Shown: positions 1 to 8,911 of the stretch, piece by piece
Numbering within the stretch: the first letter of the stretch is position 1
How the letters are laid out: the number at the start of each line of letters is the position of its first letter
NCBI RefSeq assembly: GCF_900104555.1
Contig: NZ_FNJU01000007.1
Coordinates: 62,001-126,000, forward strand
Direction: 5' to 3'
From: Litchfieldia salsa
Lineage (GTDB): Bacteria > Bacillota > Bacilli > Bacillales > Bacillaceae_L
DNA length: 64,000 nt
Notes under the pieces: model-generated
Seen by the model: the letters and a program-made list of their open reading frames with translations, nothing else
What the model was told of the DNA's origin: nothing
The model's database searches: none
Position numbers and translations under genes: made by a program

Positions 1-568
1 ACATAGACAGGTAGACCGTAGCAATTGTATAAAAGAACATCGTATAGATCATTTGGAGACCACCAAGAGTTGGTCTTTGCTTAGGATCATTTGAAATAAT
101 TGAATAAGAAGTAGCTTGATTAACACCCGAAAACGTATATCCAATTATAAATACGATATATAATAATATAAAGTATATTAACTTCATACTGTCAGGCACA
201 AGATGACCAGTAAAGTATATCAATGAAGTTGAAGCTGCCATTGTTACAAACGCGAGGGTAATAAATGGTCTAACTTTACCAAATTTCCCCTTCGTTTTAT
301 CATAAAAGAAAGCAATTATTGGATCTGTAATACCATCAAAAATTCTTGAACCTGTAATGACAACCGAAGCAATAACTGTACCTAGCCCTACAATACCCGC
401 TGCATGATAAGCTACAATGGACATTAAAAACATAAATGAATTGTGTGCCATTGAATACAATGGGAATAAAGCCATTTGCCAGACTTTAGCACGATTGAAT
501 CTTTTCTCACGTTCTGCTTTTTCCAATACTCTTTTCTCTTTAGCTGATAAATTCGTTTCTGTTTGCAT
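1..568 (-). CDS. GPH-family sugar:cation symporter (MFS), C-terminus outside window
   Basis: This is the N-terminal 189 codons of a membrane sugar symporter of the glycoside-pentoside-hexuronide family; the rest lies left of position 1. Translation gives MQTETNLSAKEKRV, then membrane segments with the family motif FDGITDP followed by DKTKGKFGKVRP, the signature cytoplasmic loop of the family. It is clearly paralogous to the symporter at 21848-23365, sharing GIVGLGTVIAS and NDPxQRP. The ATG at 568 follows GGAGGAAAAAATA at good spacing. It is expected to import a glycoside or oligosaccharide with Na+ or H+. The promoter region carries tandem repeats also found before the ABC permease operon, so it probably shares control with the YesM/YesN system. 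The substrate cannot be told. Confidence 0.85.
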   Translation of the reverse strand, partial: MQTETNLSAKEKRVLEKAEREKRFNRAKVWQMALFPLYSMAHNSFMFLMSIVAYHAAGIVGLGTVIASVVITGSRIFDGITDPIIAFFYDKTKGKFGKVRPFITLAFVTMAASTSLIYFTGHLVPDSMKLIYFILLYIVFIIGYTFSGVNQATSYSIISNDPKQRPTLGGLQMIYTMFFYTIATVYLSM

Positions 569-679
569 TATTTTTTCCTCCCTACTTTTTTGCCAAATCT
601 CTTCAAAGTATGTTATCGATTTCTTAATCTCTATTGATCATTAACTGTAATCACTTCTAGTACTTTTTACTTACACCTT

Positions 680-750
680 ATTATAATAGCGTTTTCACCC
701 ATTCTAAATAACGCTTTCCCAACTTTTGATAGCGCTTTATTAACTTTTCA
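680..750 (-). promoter_or_regulatory. Promoter with three AraC-type direct repeats
   Basis: On the minus strand a TATAAT -10 (680-685) has only a weak TTTAGA -35 at 17 bp. Three copies of an ATARCGyTTTC-like element begin at 686, 708 and 729 on the plus strand (spacings 22 and 21 bp). The last two read ATAACGCTTTCCCAACTTTT and ATAGCGCTTTATTAACTTTT. A helical-phase direct repeat next to a poor -35 is typical of activation by AraC-type DNA-binding domains. The best nearby candidate is the YesN-like regulator at 2720-4321. Single copies also resemble cre sites. Confidence 0.6.
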
Positions 751-864
751 AAAGAGTACGCCAACTACTTAACCTATTTAATAGAGTTTTACATGATCTT
801 ACATCGAGATAGGTTCGTAGATTTTTATAAATTTTTCAACCAATCATCTTTGCTACCAAAAATA

Positions 865-900
865 AGAGGCCATCCCCCATGAATTTAGGGGATAGCCTCT
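865..900 (-). terminator. Intrinsic terminator after the 916-2628 gene
   Basis: An AGAGGC...GCCTCT hairpin with a C/G-rich stem is followed on the minus strand by TTATTTTT. It ends the solute-binding protein transcript. The rest of 569-915 holds the symporter promoter and nothing else recognised. Confidence 0.8.
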
Positions 901-915
901 TTCTCTTTAAATAGC

Positions 916-2628
916 TTATTTTACAGAATCATACCATTCATTTACTTCTTTGGTCACATCTTCTCCACCATTTGAATACCAGCTTTCTACAAAAGCATCA
1001 AAAGCTTCGACGGGCTTTTCACCATAGATGATATCGATAAATGTTTCCCTTTCCATTTTTTTCAGCATTTCCCATCTACGTTCCATCGTGGGTGTGGTAA
1101 GACCATGGAAATATTCAGGGACATCAGCATATTCTTGCTCTATTGCTACAAGCATTGCTTGTCTTGAAAGTAATTCTAGCTGCCCCATACCTAAGTCTGC
1201 TTTGGCAGCTAAGGCTGACAAATCTCGGGTAGTAAGTTCCTCTCCTCTTGCATGTTTTAAATTAGCTTCTACGTTTCTTGAATTATATATGGGTGCGCTT
1301 GCTGTTAACATATATTTCATTGTAAGAGTTCGCCCTCCAGGAATCACTTCATTGCTTGTAATTGCTTGTCCGTCTTGAATGACATAATCATAGCCTTCCT
1401 GAAAATCTTTAAAAAGGAATGGATTCTCACTTTCATATATAGAGTAAAGTGTGTTTTGATAGTGAAACAATGCTTTTAGTGCCTCTTCCGAAATATCTTT
1501 ATTGATGAAAATTCCTCCTAGAGAAGGGTTATCGACTGTCCTCATGTTTTTTCCACCTACCCCTTCTGGAAGAGGATAAGGATTATATATCGCACTGGGA
1601 TTTGATTTTAGTAGCCATGATGAATAATGATTTAGCCAATATGGAGCACCAACAATGCCCACCTTGTTAGATTTAATATCAACTGACACGCTATTAAAGT
1701 CATTGAGAGCAACTTGGTTAAAAATATACCCCTTTTCCTTCCAATCTCTAATTTTTATTAATGCATCCTTCATTTGTGGTTGAACAGAACCATAGGTTAG
1801 TTTTCCATCTGTACCAGGATACCATCTTTCTGGTATAACTCCGAACAATCCAAATACCCAAGATGAATTTCCCACGGGGTTTTTCGTAAAATCAGGCTTA
1901 GCTGTTAGTGCAAGCGGTATTGTATCGTTCTTATCATTGCCATCTGGATCCTGTGTTGCAAAGGCATCCATAAGTGCTTCAAGTTCTTCTATATTAGTAG
2001 GAGCTTCAAGTCCTAATGTATCTAGCCAATCTTGACGAATCCACATAACAGGTTGTGAACCCTGGTATTCGTGGATAATCGGTATAGCATATTTTTTGCC
2101 CTCATGATTAAAAGGCCACCAAGCCTTCGGAGATACCTCAGCCATTGCTGCCTTATATGTTTTTGAAGCATATTTCTCGAATGCTTCACCTACATCCATA
2201 ACTAAACCAGATTCTATCAACATTTCAATCAATTGATCATCTAATGAAACAAAAACATCTGGTAATTCCTGACCTGTTGCTAATATAAGTTTCAGTCTTT
2301 CCTCATAGGACTGGTCTATTCTAGAAGAATACCATAGCACTTCAAAATTCACACCCAGCTGTTCCTTTGCCCAACGAGTATGAACATTATCCGTAAGAGA
2401 TTCTCCATCTCTAAAATAAGTGTTGGGCAGTTCAGAAAGGATTGTTGTAATGGTAACAGGTGGACTAATCTTTCCATTTATAATGTTTATTTTGCCTACT
2501 TCTTCATTACTACCATTTGTTTCATTTTCTTTATTTTTTGGGGCATCTTCTCTACCATTTGCCACAATAAGACTTATAAGGAAAATAAGGACTAATGATA
2601 TCGTGAAGTAGCTCCAATTTATTTTCAT
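916..2628 (-). CDS. Extracellular solute-binding protein lacking the lipobox cysteine
   Basis: A 570-residue carbohydrate-binding protein of the large LplA/LipO-like class that feeds CUT1 ABC importers for complex oligosaccharides. It aligns along its whole length with the paralogue at 6234-7949 (shared ITTIxxELxNT, SLTDNxHTxW, QEYADVPEYF-type segments and the C-terminal EAFDxFVExWYSxGGEDxTKEVNEWYDSV). The N-terminus is a hydrophobic signal or anchor (residues 8-23), but where the paralogue has LVAC at residue 24 this protein has IVAN. It therefore cannot be lipidated in the usual way and may stay as an N-terminally anchored or released protein. It follows the YesN-like gene by 91 bp, with an AAGGGGATAAGTC ribosome site, and has no permeases of its own nearby. 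It probably shares the LplB/C-like permeases at 8025-9859 or acts as an accessory sensor. Confidence 0.85.
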   Translation of the reverse strand: MKINWSYFTISLVLIFLISLIVANGREDAPKNKENETNGSNEEVGKINIINGKISPPVTITTILSELPNTYFRDGESLTDNVHTRWAKEQLGVNFEVLWYSSRIDQSYEERLKLILATGQELPDVFVSLDDQLIEMLIESGLVMDVGEAFEKYASKTYKAAMAEVSPKAWWPFNHEGKKYAIPIIHEYQGSQPVMWIRQDWLDTLGLEAPTNIEELEALMDAFATQDPDGNDKNDTIPLALTAKPDFTKNPVGNSSWVFGLFGVIPERWYPGTDGKLTYGSVQPQMKDALIKIRDWKEKGYIFNQVALNDFNSVSVDIKSNKVGIVGAPYWLNHYSSWLLKSNPSAIYNPYPLPEGVGGKNMRTVDNPSLGGIFINKDISEEALKALFHYQNTLYSIYESENPFLFKDFQEGYDYVIQDGQAITSNEVIPGGRTLTMKYMLTASAPIYNSRNVEANLKHARGEELTTRDLSALAAKADLGMGQLELLSRQAMLVAIEQEYADVPEYFHGLTTPTMERRWEMLKKMERETFIDIIYGEKPVEAFDAFVESWYSNGGEDVTKEVNEWYDSVK

Positions 2629-2719
2629 GACTTATCCCCTTATTTCTTTTATATACTTATGTTATAAAACTTATATTGTTATTCTAACTTTCATGAGCTT
2701 GACTGGTGAAATTTAAGGA

Positions 2720-4321
2720 CTACTTATTTTGATCTCGATATTTTTGAGGAGTGCAGCCATAACGCTTCTTAAAAACCTTGATAAAATGAGATTGTGAAAA
2801 GAAACCGAGTTCATTTCCCACATCGGCAATTTTAAGATTAGTATTACGAAGTAGAAAATCTGCACGCTTCATCCGTAATTGATAGATATATTCACCAATT
2901 GTTTCATTTGTTATATTTTTGTAAACCTTTGACAAGTAAACTGGATGTAAATTAACTTTTTCAGCAATAGTCTGAAGTGACATATCCTCAGAGAGATTTT
3001 CATGTATAAATGCTCTGACTTTTGCAATAATTCGCTCTTGAGAATCGTCAATATAATTTGTATGTTTATTTCTTATAGAATTTATCCATTTTTCTGCCCA
3101 ATTAAATACACGATTCTTCGTAATTAGGCTTCTTTTTTGTATCAAAAGCTCAAACTCTTCCCCTAGCTGTTCTTCAGTTGTTCTATCATCCCCCTTACAA
3201 AAGATAGAGAACGAAGAAGCTAAATAAAGAAGAATCCTAAATAAATAATCATGTGAAGGTTCACTTGTCTCATCAGTTATTGCTAAAACATGTGAAATTC
3301 TTGCTATTGCTCCATCCCAATCCCCTGCTTCCAGAAGAGAGTTAATTGTCGGTACTTCATGAAGGTTGATCGTATTTCCATTTTTTAATTCCTTTGAAAT
3401 ACCCTTTGCTATAATAAAATTGCTCTTGTTTTTTCCTACATTATATTTGATTGTTTCAATCGATGTTTGATAGATATTCCTTACATCATATGGAAATACA
3501 CCAATGTTGCTTAAACATACAGTAATTGAGCCTTGCATAAAGGTTTGGATATACTTTTGTAACTTCTCAGCATAAGAATTGACTAATTTCAAGTCACCAC
3601 GATGATCACTTTTAACCAAAAATACGATATAACCATGATCAGTTATACAGTTCCATAATTCAAACAATTCCTGAAAAATCTCTTCTGAAATGTTGCTAAC
3701 GGCAAATTCAATTAAGCTCATGGATTTAAGGTCATAGCTCTCAAAACCCTCATCTAGACGAATAACGATCATCATAAATAAATCATCTAATTTAAAGGAA
3801 TCGAACACGGCAAGCCTTTTTCTTAAATGGTTAAGATCCACTACATCATTCTTTAGCAAATCATTCAGTAGCTGACTTTTCAACATTGGCATATTTACAT
3901 GTAATGTATTCTTAATATGTTGATAAGAACTCGTTTCCTTTAACTCGGTTTCAATGTTTTGAACAATATTTTGTACTGTTTTTATTAACAACTTGATATC
4001 AACTGGTTTAAGTAAATAATCGACCGTTTGCTGCCTAATTGCTTTTTGTGCATATTTAAAATCATCATATCCTGTTAAAATAATCGTTTTTATGTTTGGA
4101 GAAGAAGTTTTAATTTTTTCATTTAGTTGAAAACCATTCATTTCAGGCATTTGAATATCCGTTATCATGATATCGATGGCTTGTTTTTCTGAAATTTGTA
4201 ATGCTTCTTGTGCTGAATAAGCTTTATGCACCTCTTCTATACCATATTCATTCCATGGAATAGTAAGAGCAAGACTATCAACAACAGAGGTTTCATCATC
4301 AACTATTAATAATTGGCACAT
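2720..4321 (-). CDS. YesN-like response regulator with AraC DNA-binding domain
   Basis: A cytoplasmic transcription factor of 533 residues. The receiver domain (1-120) has the acidic pair DDE at 8-10 and the phosphoacceptor D55 in ITDIQMPE. A long middle domain of unknown fold follows, then a C-terminal AraC-type double helix-turn-helix (about 430-533, ending FFSQSHFIKVFKKRYGCTPQKYRDQ). I chose the ATG at 4321 because it begins MCQLLIVDDE and follows AAGGAGGTTTACC; a longer frame back to 4378 has no ribosome site. It overlaps the sensor kinase gene by 23 bp, so the pair is translationally linked. The likely targets are the tandem repeats at 686-750 and 9931-9972. Its function as regulator of sugar uptake is inferred from context. 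Confidence 0.9.
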   Translation of the reverse strand: MCQLLIVDDETSVVDSLALTIPWNEYGIEEVHKAYSAQEALQISEKQAIDIMITDIQMPEMNGFQLNEKIKTSSPNIKTIILTGYDDFKYAQKAIRQQTVDYLLKPVDIKLLIKTVQNIVQNIETELKETSSYQHIKNTLHVNMPMLKSQLLNDLLKNDVVDLNHLRKRLAVFDSFKLDDLFMMIVIRLDEGFESYDLKSMSLIEFAVSNISEEIFQELFELWNCITDHGYIVFLVKSDHRGDLKLVNSYAEKLQKYIQTFMQGSITVCLSNIGVFPYDVRNIYQTSIETIKYNVGKNKSNFIIAKGISKELKNGNTINLHEVPTINSLLEAGDWDGAIARISHVLAITDETSEPSHDYLFRILLYLASSFSIFCKGDDRTTEEQLGEEFELLIQKRSLITKNRVFNWAEKWINSIRNKHTNYIDDSQERIIAKVRAFIHENLSEDMSLQTIAEKVNLHPVYLSKVYKNITNETIGEYIYQLRMKRADFLLRNTNLKIADVGNELGFFSQSHFIKVFKKRYGCTPQKYRDQNK

Positions 4322-6002
4322 ATGGTAAACCTCCTTCAAGATTGTGGTTTGGCCAAAACAATGTGATGCATAAACCACCTAAGGTACTCTTGGTTATCTC
4401 TATACCAGCTGGATTTCCATAATGAATCTCCATACGTTGATTAATATTCCATAATGCACAGCCCATTTTGTCGTCTAGTGGTAGATGAATCCTTTCATAG
4501 AGTTTCTGGATGTCCTCTTGAGACATACCTTTTCCGTTATCTTCGACTATAATACGGTACAGCTTGTCCTCTATGATTCCAGTAATTCGAATAAATCCTG
4601 CACCCTGTTTATTTTCGATTCCATGCACAACACTATTCTCTACCAAAGGCTGAATGAGTAGCTTAGGAATCACCAGTGATTTCATTGAATCAGGAATGTT
4701 AATTTCAAATTTGAGACGCTCCATCCTAAGTTGCTGAATATTGAGATAATTCTCCACCACATCGATTTCTTTCGCAAGTGATGTCATTGGTTTATCCAGC
4801 CTGGTTGAATAACGAAAATAAGCTGCTAAATTATGTGTCATTGCCTCAACGGCTTCATCATTCCCTAAACGATTCATATTGTTAATAAAAAATAAGCAGT
4901 TGTATAAAAAATGGGGGTTAATTTGGGCCTGTAGCTTTTTAATCATCGCTTCCCTTGATATGACCTTTTCTTTGTAAACCCTCTCAACTAATTCTTCAAT
5001 CTCTTCAACCATTTCATTAAAGTTTTTATAAAGAATATCAAACTCATTATTACTTTTTTTATTAATCCTGTAAGAGTAGTCTCCACTCCTAATACTCTGT
5101 ACTCCTTTTAGCATCGTAATGATAGGCACTTGCACTTTTCGATAAAGGTAGATTAAAGTAATAATGCTACCAATTAAGAGAATCGTACATGTGGCATAAA
5201 ATATATTCCTTGTTTGATTAATTGGTTGAAGTACTACATCTAATGGTAGATAGTCTACTAAGTACCACCCTAAAGTTTTAGAACGAATAAAATTAACCAT
5301 GTATTCTGTTCTATCTATTGTGATGATTTCTGTTCCTTCTTCACGATTAGTCAAAGATTTCGAAAGCGCTAACACTTTCTCTTGTAAGAAATCTTTATCT
5401 GAATTATTATCGATGATGACTGAATGATTACTATTTACAAAAAAAGGATGATTGTTTTGGATTTTAGCATTATTTACAATTTGCTCTAAATTATCCTTTT
5501 GAAATGTTATACGAATAGTAAAATCATCATTCCTTCTATATGTTTCGAACCGTTCTTTTGAGGGGTTAAATGTCCATACAAGGGTACTATTTTCCTCTTC
5601 AGGAGGTGAAGTTATTTCAGTAGTTCCCACCCATTTATTAATTAAATGTGAATAAACAGAAATTTGATTATTCCAACCTTGCGAAAATCTATGCAAATTG
5701 ATCATATTCTCAACTTCTGTTCTTAGCTTAATTTGTTCATAGTTATCTAAGATATCGATTGCCGAGAGTAATTTAATGGTTGGATTTACTTCCATTGATA
5801 TGGCTTGTATACTTAATTGGTCTACGCTATTATCTACATGGTTCACTAGTTGACGTAATCGGTTAAGATTATTTGCTTGAATATTTTCTTGAACTGTCGT
5901 TAAACTTGTATTAATGATATGTGTATACATAGTCATGACAATTGTCATTGATAGTAGAATTAGTAGCAGCACTGTATAGAAAGTCCGATAATGTTTAAAC
6001 AT
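4299..6002 (-). CDS. YesM-like sensor histidine kinase
   Basis: A 567-residue membrane sensor kinase. TM1 is about 9-28 and TM2 about 266-287, enclosing an extracellular sensor of about 235 residues. A HAMP linker (288-340) is followed by the His_kinase/HATPase pair. The phosphoacceptor is H364 in QAQINPHFLYN, the N-box is QPLVENSVVHGI (451-462) and the G1 box is VEDNGKGM. This matches the LytS/YesM class. The ATG follows GGGAGAGGATT. It is cotranscribed with the response regulator from a promoter at 6088-6116. It presumably detects an extracellular sugar, perhaps through one of the solute-binding proteins that flank the pair; no ligand can be read from sequence. Confidence 0.92.
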   Translation of the reverse strand: MFKHYRTFYTVLLLILLSMTIVMTMYTHIINTSLTTVQENIQANNLNRLRQLVNHVDNSVDQLSIQAISMEVNPTIKLLSAIDILDNYEQIKLRTEVENMINLHRFSQGWNNQISVYSHLINKWVGTTEITSPPEEENSTLVWTFNPSKERFETYRRNDDFTIRITFQKDNLEQIVNNAKIQNNHPFFVNSNHSVIIDNNSDKDFLQEKVLALSKSLTNREEGTEIITIDRTEYMVNFIRSKTLGWYLVDYLPLDVVLQPINQTRNIFYATCTILLIGSIITLIYLYRKVQVPIITMLKGVQSIRSGDYSYRINKKSNNEFDILYKNFNEMVEEIEELVERVYKEKVISREAMIKKLQAQINPHFLYNCLFFINNMNRLGNDEAVEAMTHNLAAYFRYSTRLDKPMTSLAKEIDVVENYLNIQQLRMERLKFEINIPDSMKSLVIPKLLIQPLVENSVVHGIENKQGAGFIRITGIIEDKLYRIIVEDNGKGMSQEDIQKLYERIHLPLDDKMGCALWNINQRMEIHYGNPAGIEITKSTLGGLCITLFWPNHNLEGGLPYVPIINS

Positions 6003-6087
6003 GAAGGCAATCCTCTCCCACTTTCCAGCTTATACATACACAATTTAATGATTATTTTGTCTTAATTATATCACTCTACTAATATTC

Positions 6088-6116
6088 ATTATAGTAAATT
6101 GGTATTTTTTTTGTAA
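6088..6116 (-). promoter_or_regulatory. SigmaA-type promoter of the YesM/YesN operon
   Basis: On the minus strand TTACAA (6116-6111), a 17 bp spacer and TATAAT (6093-6088) stand about 80 bp before the kinase start. It lies downstream of the terminator at 6189-6224, so the two-component pair has its own transcript. Confidence 0.6.
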
Positions 6117-6188
6117 GTTAGGTATGATACTTCATATCATTTTCATTATGAATTTCTTATTCACACTAAGTCTTCCAACAACCCATAA

Positions 6189-6224
6189 AAAAATCGGACT
6201 CAAGTTTACTGGAGTCCGATTTTT
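6189..6224 (-). terminator. Intrinsic terminator after the solute-binding protein gene
   Basis: A perfect 13 bp stem (AAAAATCGGACTC with GAGTCCGATTTTT) and a 10 nt loop lie just past the stop at 6234. A T-run on the minus strand makes it a strong terminator of the permease/binding-protein operon. Confidence 0.85.
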
Positions 6225-6233
6225 CTTTATCAA

Positions 6234-7949
6234 TTATTTACTTACTGAATCATACCACTCATTTACTTCTTTCGTGATATCTTCTCCACCACTTGAATAC
6301 CAATTCTCTACAAATTCGTCAAATGCTTCAATTGGCTTTTTTCCATAAATAATGTCTGTGTAAGTTTCCATTTGGGATCTGTTCAGCATTTCCCATCTTC
6401 TGGTCATTGTTTTGGTTGGAGGACCTGAGAAATAGTCAGTTACCCCTACATTCTCTTGTTCCACTGCTTTTACTGTCGCCATATTTAATATTTGATTAAG
6501 CGGATTTGATGTATCCATAGCATTAAATAAATCCCCATTTGAATTTAATGCTGATTGTTCTAGATTTGACAATTCTTCACCCTTTGCGGCTTTTACTTTA
6601 GCGTCAATTATTTTAGATAAGAATGTTGGAGGGTTTCCTGTTAACATATATTTCTGTGATTGGACCCGATTTTCAATAAGATCTGCTTTTCCATCTTTCA
6701 GCACATAATCATAACCGTCTTGGAAGTCTTTAAAGAGATATGGATCTTCACTATCATATATAGAATGCATCGTATTTTGATAATGGAAAAATGCTTGTAT
6801 TTTTTCTTCTGAAATATCTTTATTAAAGAAAACTGCCCCAATAGTATTATTCCCCATAACATGCATCCCTTTTCCATCTGCTCCTACTGGTAGTTCATAT
6901 GGCATATATCTTGCTCCTGGATTTGTCTGCATTAACATGGAAATTGGATACCTAATTGACCAGTTTGGACCTGCTAGTATTCCTATATTTCCTGTAGTTA
7001 CTTCTTTTGCGAATGTATTAAAGTCGGAAAGTGCAACTTCATTTAAATATCCTTTTTCTTTCCAATCCCTTAATTTAGCTAAAGCATCTTTTATTTCTGG
7101 TTGAACAGAACCATATTCAAGCTTACCACCTTCTCCTGGAGTCCATATTTCTGGTATTGCTCCGAACATTCCAAAAACCCAAGAAGTCTCAGGAACAGGA
7201 TTGACAGCAAAGTTTGGAGTACCAGAAATTCCAAGTGGAATCGTATCATTTTTTCCATTTCCATCAGGATCCTGAGTTGCAAAGGCTTCCATCACAACCT
7301 CAAGTTCTTGGAGGTTAGTAGGAGCCTCTAGTCCTAATTTATCTAGCCAATCTTGTCTAACCCATAATACTGGTTGAGATGTCTGATTTTCAGCGAGATT
7401 CGGAATACCAAATCTTTTACCATCGGCCATATATGGATACCAAGACTCAGGAGCTTCTGCGAGTGCTGCTTTATACGTATCTGATGCATATTTATCGAAA
7501 GCTTCTCCTGAATCAAGTACCAAACCAGATTCTATTAACATCGTAATCAACTGCTCATCCATAACCCAAAAGAAGTCCGGTAATTCTTGCTTACTCGCAA
7601 CTCCAAGCTTCAATTTCTCTGCAAAGCTTCCATCTGCTACAGATGCCTCCCATTGCGATTCTATATTGATACCTAGCTTTTCCTCAACCCATTGTGTATG
7701 AGCATTATCAGTAATAGACTCGCCTTCTACATAACTAGTATTATTTAATTCAGCTATAATAGTTGTAAGTGTAATAGCTGGCTCAATTTTCCCTTCGACA
7801 ATGTTTAATTTCGCTTCTTCACCCCCACTTTGATCACTTGGTTCATCTTCCTTACTAGAGTTTGCCCCCTGATTACTACATGCCACTAACGAGCCAACAA
7901 GTAATATAATTGTGATCGTAAGGATGGAGAATCTCCATTTCATCTTCAT
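6234..7949 (-). CDS. Extracellular solute-binding lipoprotein (LplA/LipO-like)
   Basis: A 571-residue binding lipoprotein for a CUT1-type carbohydrate ABC importer. The signal peptide ends in the lipobox LVAC with C24 as the lipidated residue, followed by an acidic and serine-rich linker (SNQGANSSKEDEPSDQSGGEE). The rest is a two-lobed binding domain of the large (over 500 residue) class. It is the third gene of the operon after the two permeases (gap of 75 bp after the LplC-like gene) and ends at a strong terminator. The ATG follows AAGGGGGAAATGTT. A paralogue lies at 916-2628. No ATPase gene is present; such systems commonly use a shared MsmX-type ATPase encoded elsewhere. The substrate is unknown but is likely an oligosaccharide released by the glycosidases in this region. 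Confidence 0.9.
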   Translation of the reverse strand: MKMKWRFSILTITIILLVGSLVACSNQGANSSKEDEPSDQSGGEEAKLNIVEGKIEPAITLTTIIAELNNTSYVEGESITDNAHTQWVEEKLGINIESQWEASVADGSFAEKLKLGVASKQELPDFFWVMDEQLITMLIESGLVLDSGEAFDKYASDTYKAALAEAPESWYPYMADGKRFGIPNLAENQTSQPVLWVRQDWLDKLGLEAPTNLQELEVVMEAFATQDPDGNGKNDTIPLGISGTPNFAVNPVPETSWVFGMFGAIPEIWTPGEGGKLEYGSVQPEIKDALAKLRDWKEKGYLNEVALSDFNTFAKEVTTGNIGILAGPNWSIRYPISMLMQTNPGARYMPYELPVGADGKGMHVMGNNTIGAVFFNKDISEEKIQAFFHYQNTMHSIYDSEDPYLFKDFQDGYDYVLKDGKADLIENRVQSQKYMLTGNPPTFLSKIIDAKVKAAKGEELSNLEQSALNSNGDLFNAMDTSNPLNQILNMATVKAVEQENVGVTDYFSGPPTKTMTRRWEMLNRSQMETYTDIIYGKKPIEAFDEFVENWYSSGGEDITKEVNEWYDSVSK

Positions 7950-8024
7950 AACATTTCCCCCTTTTAATTAACTTGCATTTTATTTAAGAGCGCTTACATT
8001 AGTTTCAACTAACGAAGCGATATC

Positions 8025-8900
8025 TTATTCTTTTACACCGCCGATGACTATACCTCGTGTGAAAAACTTCTGCAATACCGGAAATAAAGCTAAGATTGGT
8101 AATGCTGCAAACACGACTTGGGCTGAACTAATAGAACGGAAATTTAACTTTTGCAATTCTTCTGAATTAGAAGTTGAAAAATCAGGTAAAGTTATTGCTG
8201 ATTTTATAAATGTACTCAATGGCACATTATCAGCCTTCATATAAATTTGCCCTGCGAAAAATTCATTCCATTCATAGACGACCATAAATAACCCAATTGT
8301 CGCAATAACCGGAACAGATAACGGCAAATAGATTTTATAAAATACCTGAAAATGATTCGCTCCATCCAAAAATGCAGACTCTTCTAATGATTTAGGCAAT
8401 GTGCTAAAGAAATTCATGACTAGTACTATATAAAAAACATTTGTTAAGCCCGGTAAAATGATAGCCCATATGGAATCGTATAACCCCATTCCAGTAATGA
8501 GTTGATAGGTTGGGATTAAACCACCATTAAAAAGAAGGGCGAATATGAAAAAGAAGATAAAAAATTTATGGCCCGCAATTCCATCTCTCCCCCCTCCTTT
8601 TGACAATACATAGCCTGCCAAACAGGTCACGAAAAGGCCAATACTTACACCTAATGTGACTCTCTTTATACTAACCCAAAATGACTTTAATAGCTGAGGA
8701 TCCTCGAATGCTCTCTGGTATGCAGCAGTCGTAAATTCAACTGGCCAAAAAAAGACCTGATTTGACATTACAGCTGGGCTAGAACTAAAGGAGAGTGCAA
8801 CGATATGCATTAATGGTAGAACACAAATGGCTCCTAAAAAAAGCATAAGAGCTATGTTGAAGTAGTCAAATAGTTCAAATGAACTTAACTTTTTTTTCAT
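8025..8900 (-). CDS. Carbohydrate ABC transporter permease (LplC/YtcP-like)
   Basis: A 291-residue inner-membrane permease with six predicted membrane segments and the EAA loop around LEESAFLDGANHFQVFYKIYLPLSVPV, which docks the ATPase. The length and the ending LFPVLQKFFTRGIVIGGVKE are typical of the LplC/YtcP branch of CUT1 permeases. It starts 11 bp after the LplB-like gene, with ribosome site AAGGGGGG, and the lipoprotein gene follows. Together the three genes form a binding-protein-dependent oligosaccharide importer. Confidence 0.93.
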   Translation of the reverse strand: MKKKLSSFELFDYFNIALMLFLGAICVLPLMHIVALSFSSSPAVMSNQVFFWPVEFTTAAYQRAFEDPQLLKSFWVSIKRVTLGVSIGLFVTCLAGYVLSKGGGRDGIAGHKFFIFFFIFALLFNGGLIPTYQLITGMGLYDSIWAIILPGLTNVFYIVLVMNFFSTLPKSLEESAFLDGANHFQVFYKIYLPLSVPVIATIGLFMVVYEWNEFFAGQIYMKADNVPLSTFIKSAITLPDFSTSNSEELQKLNFRSISSAQVVFAALPILALFPVLQKFFTRGIVIGGVKE

Positions 8901-8911
8901 AAAAACCCCCC

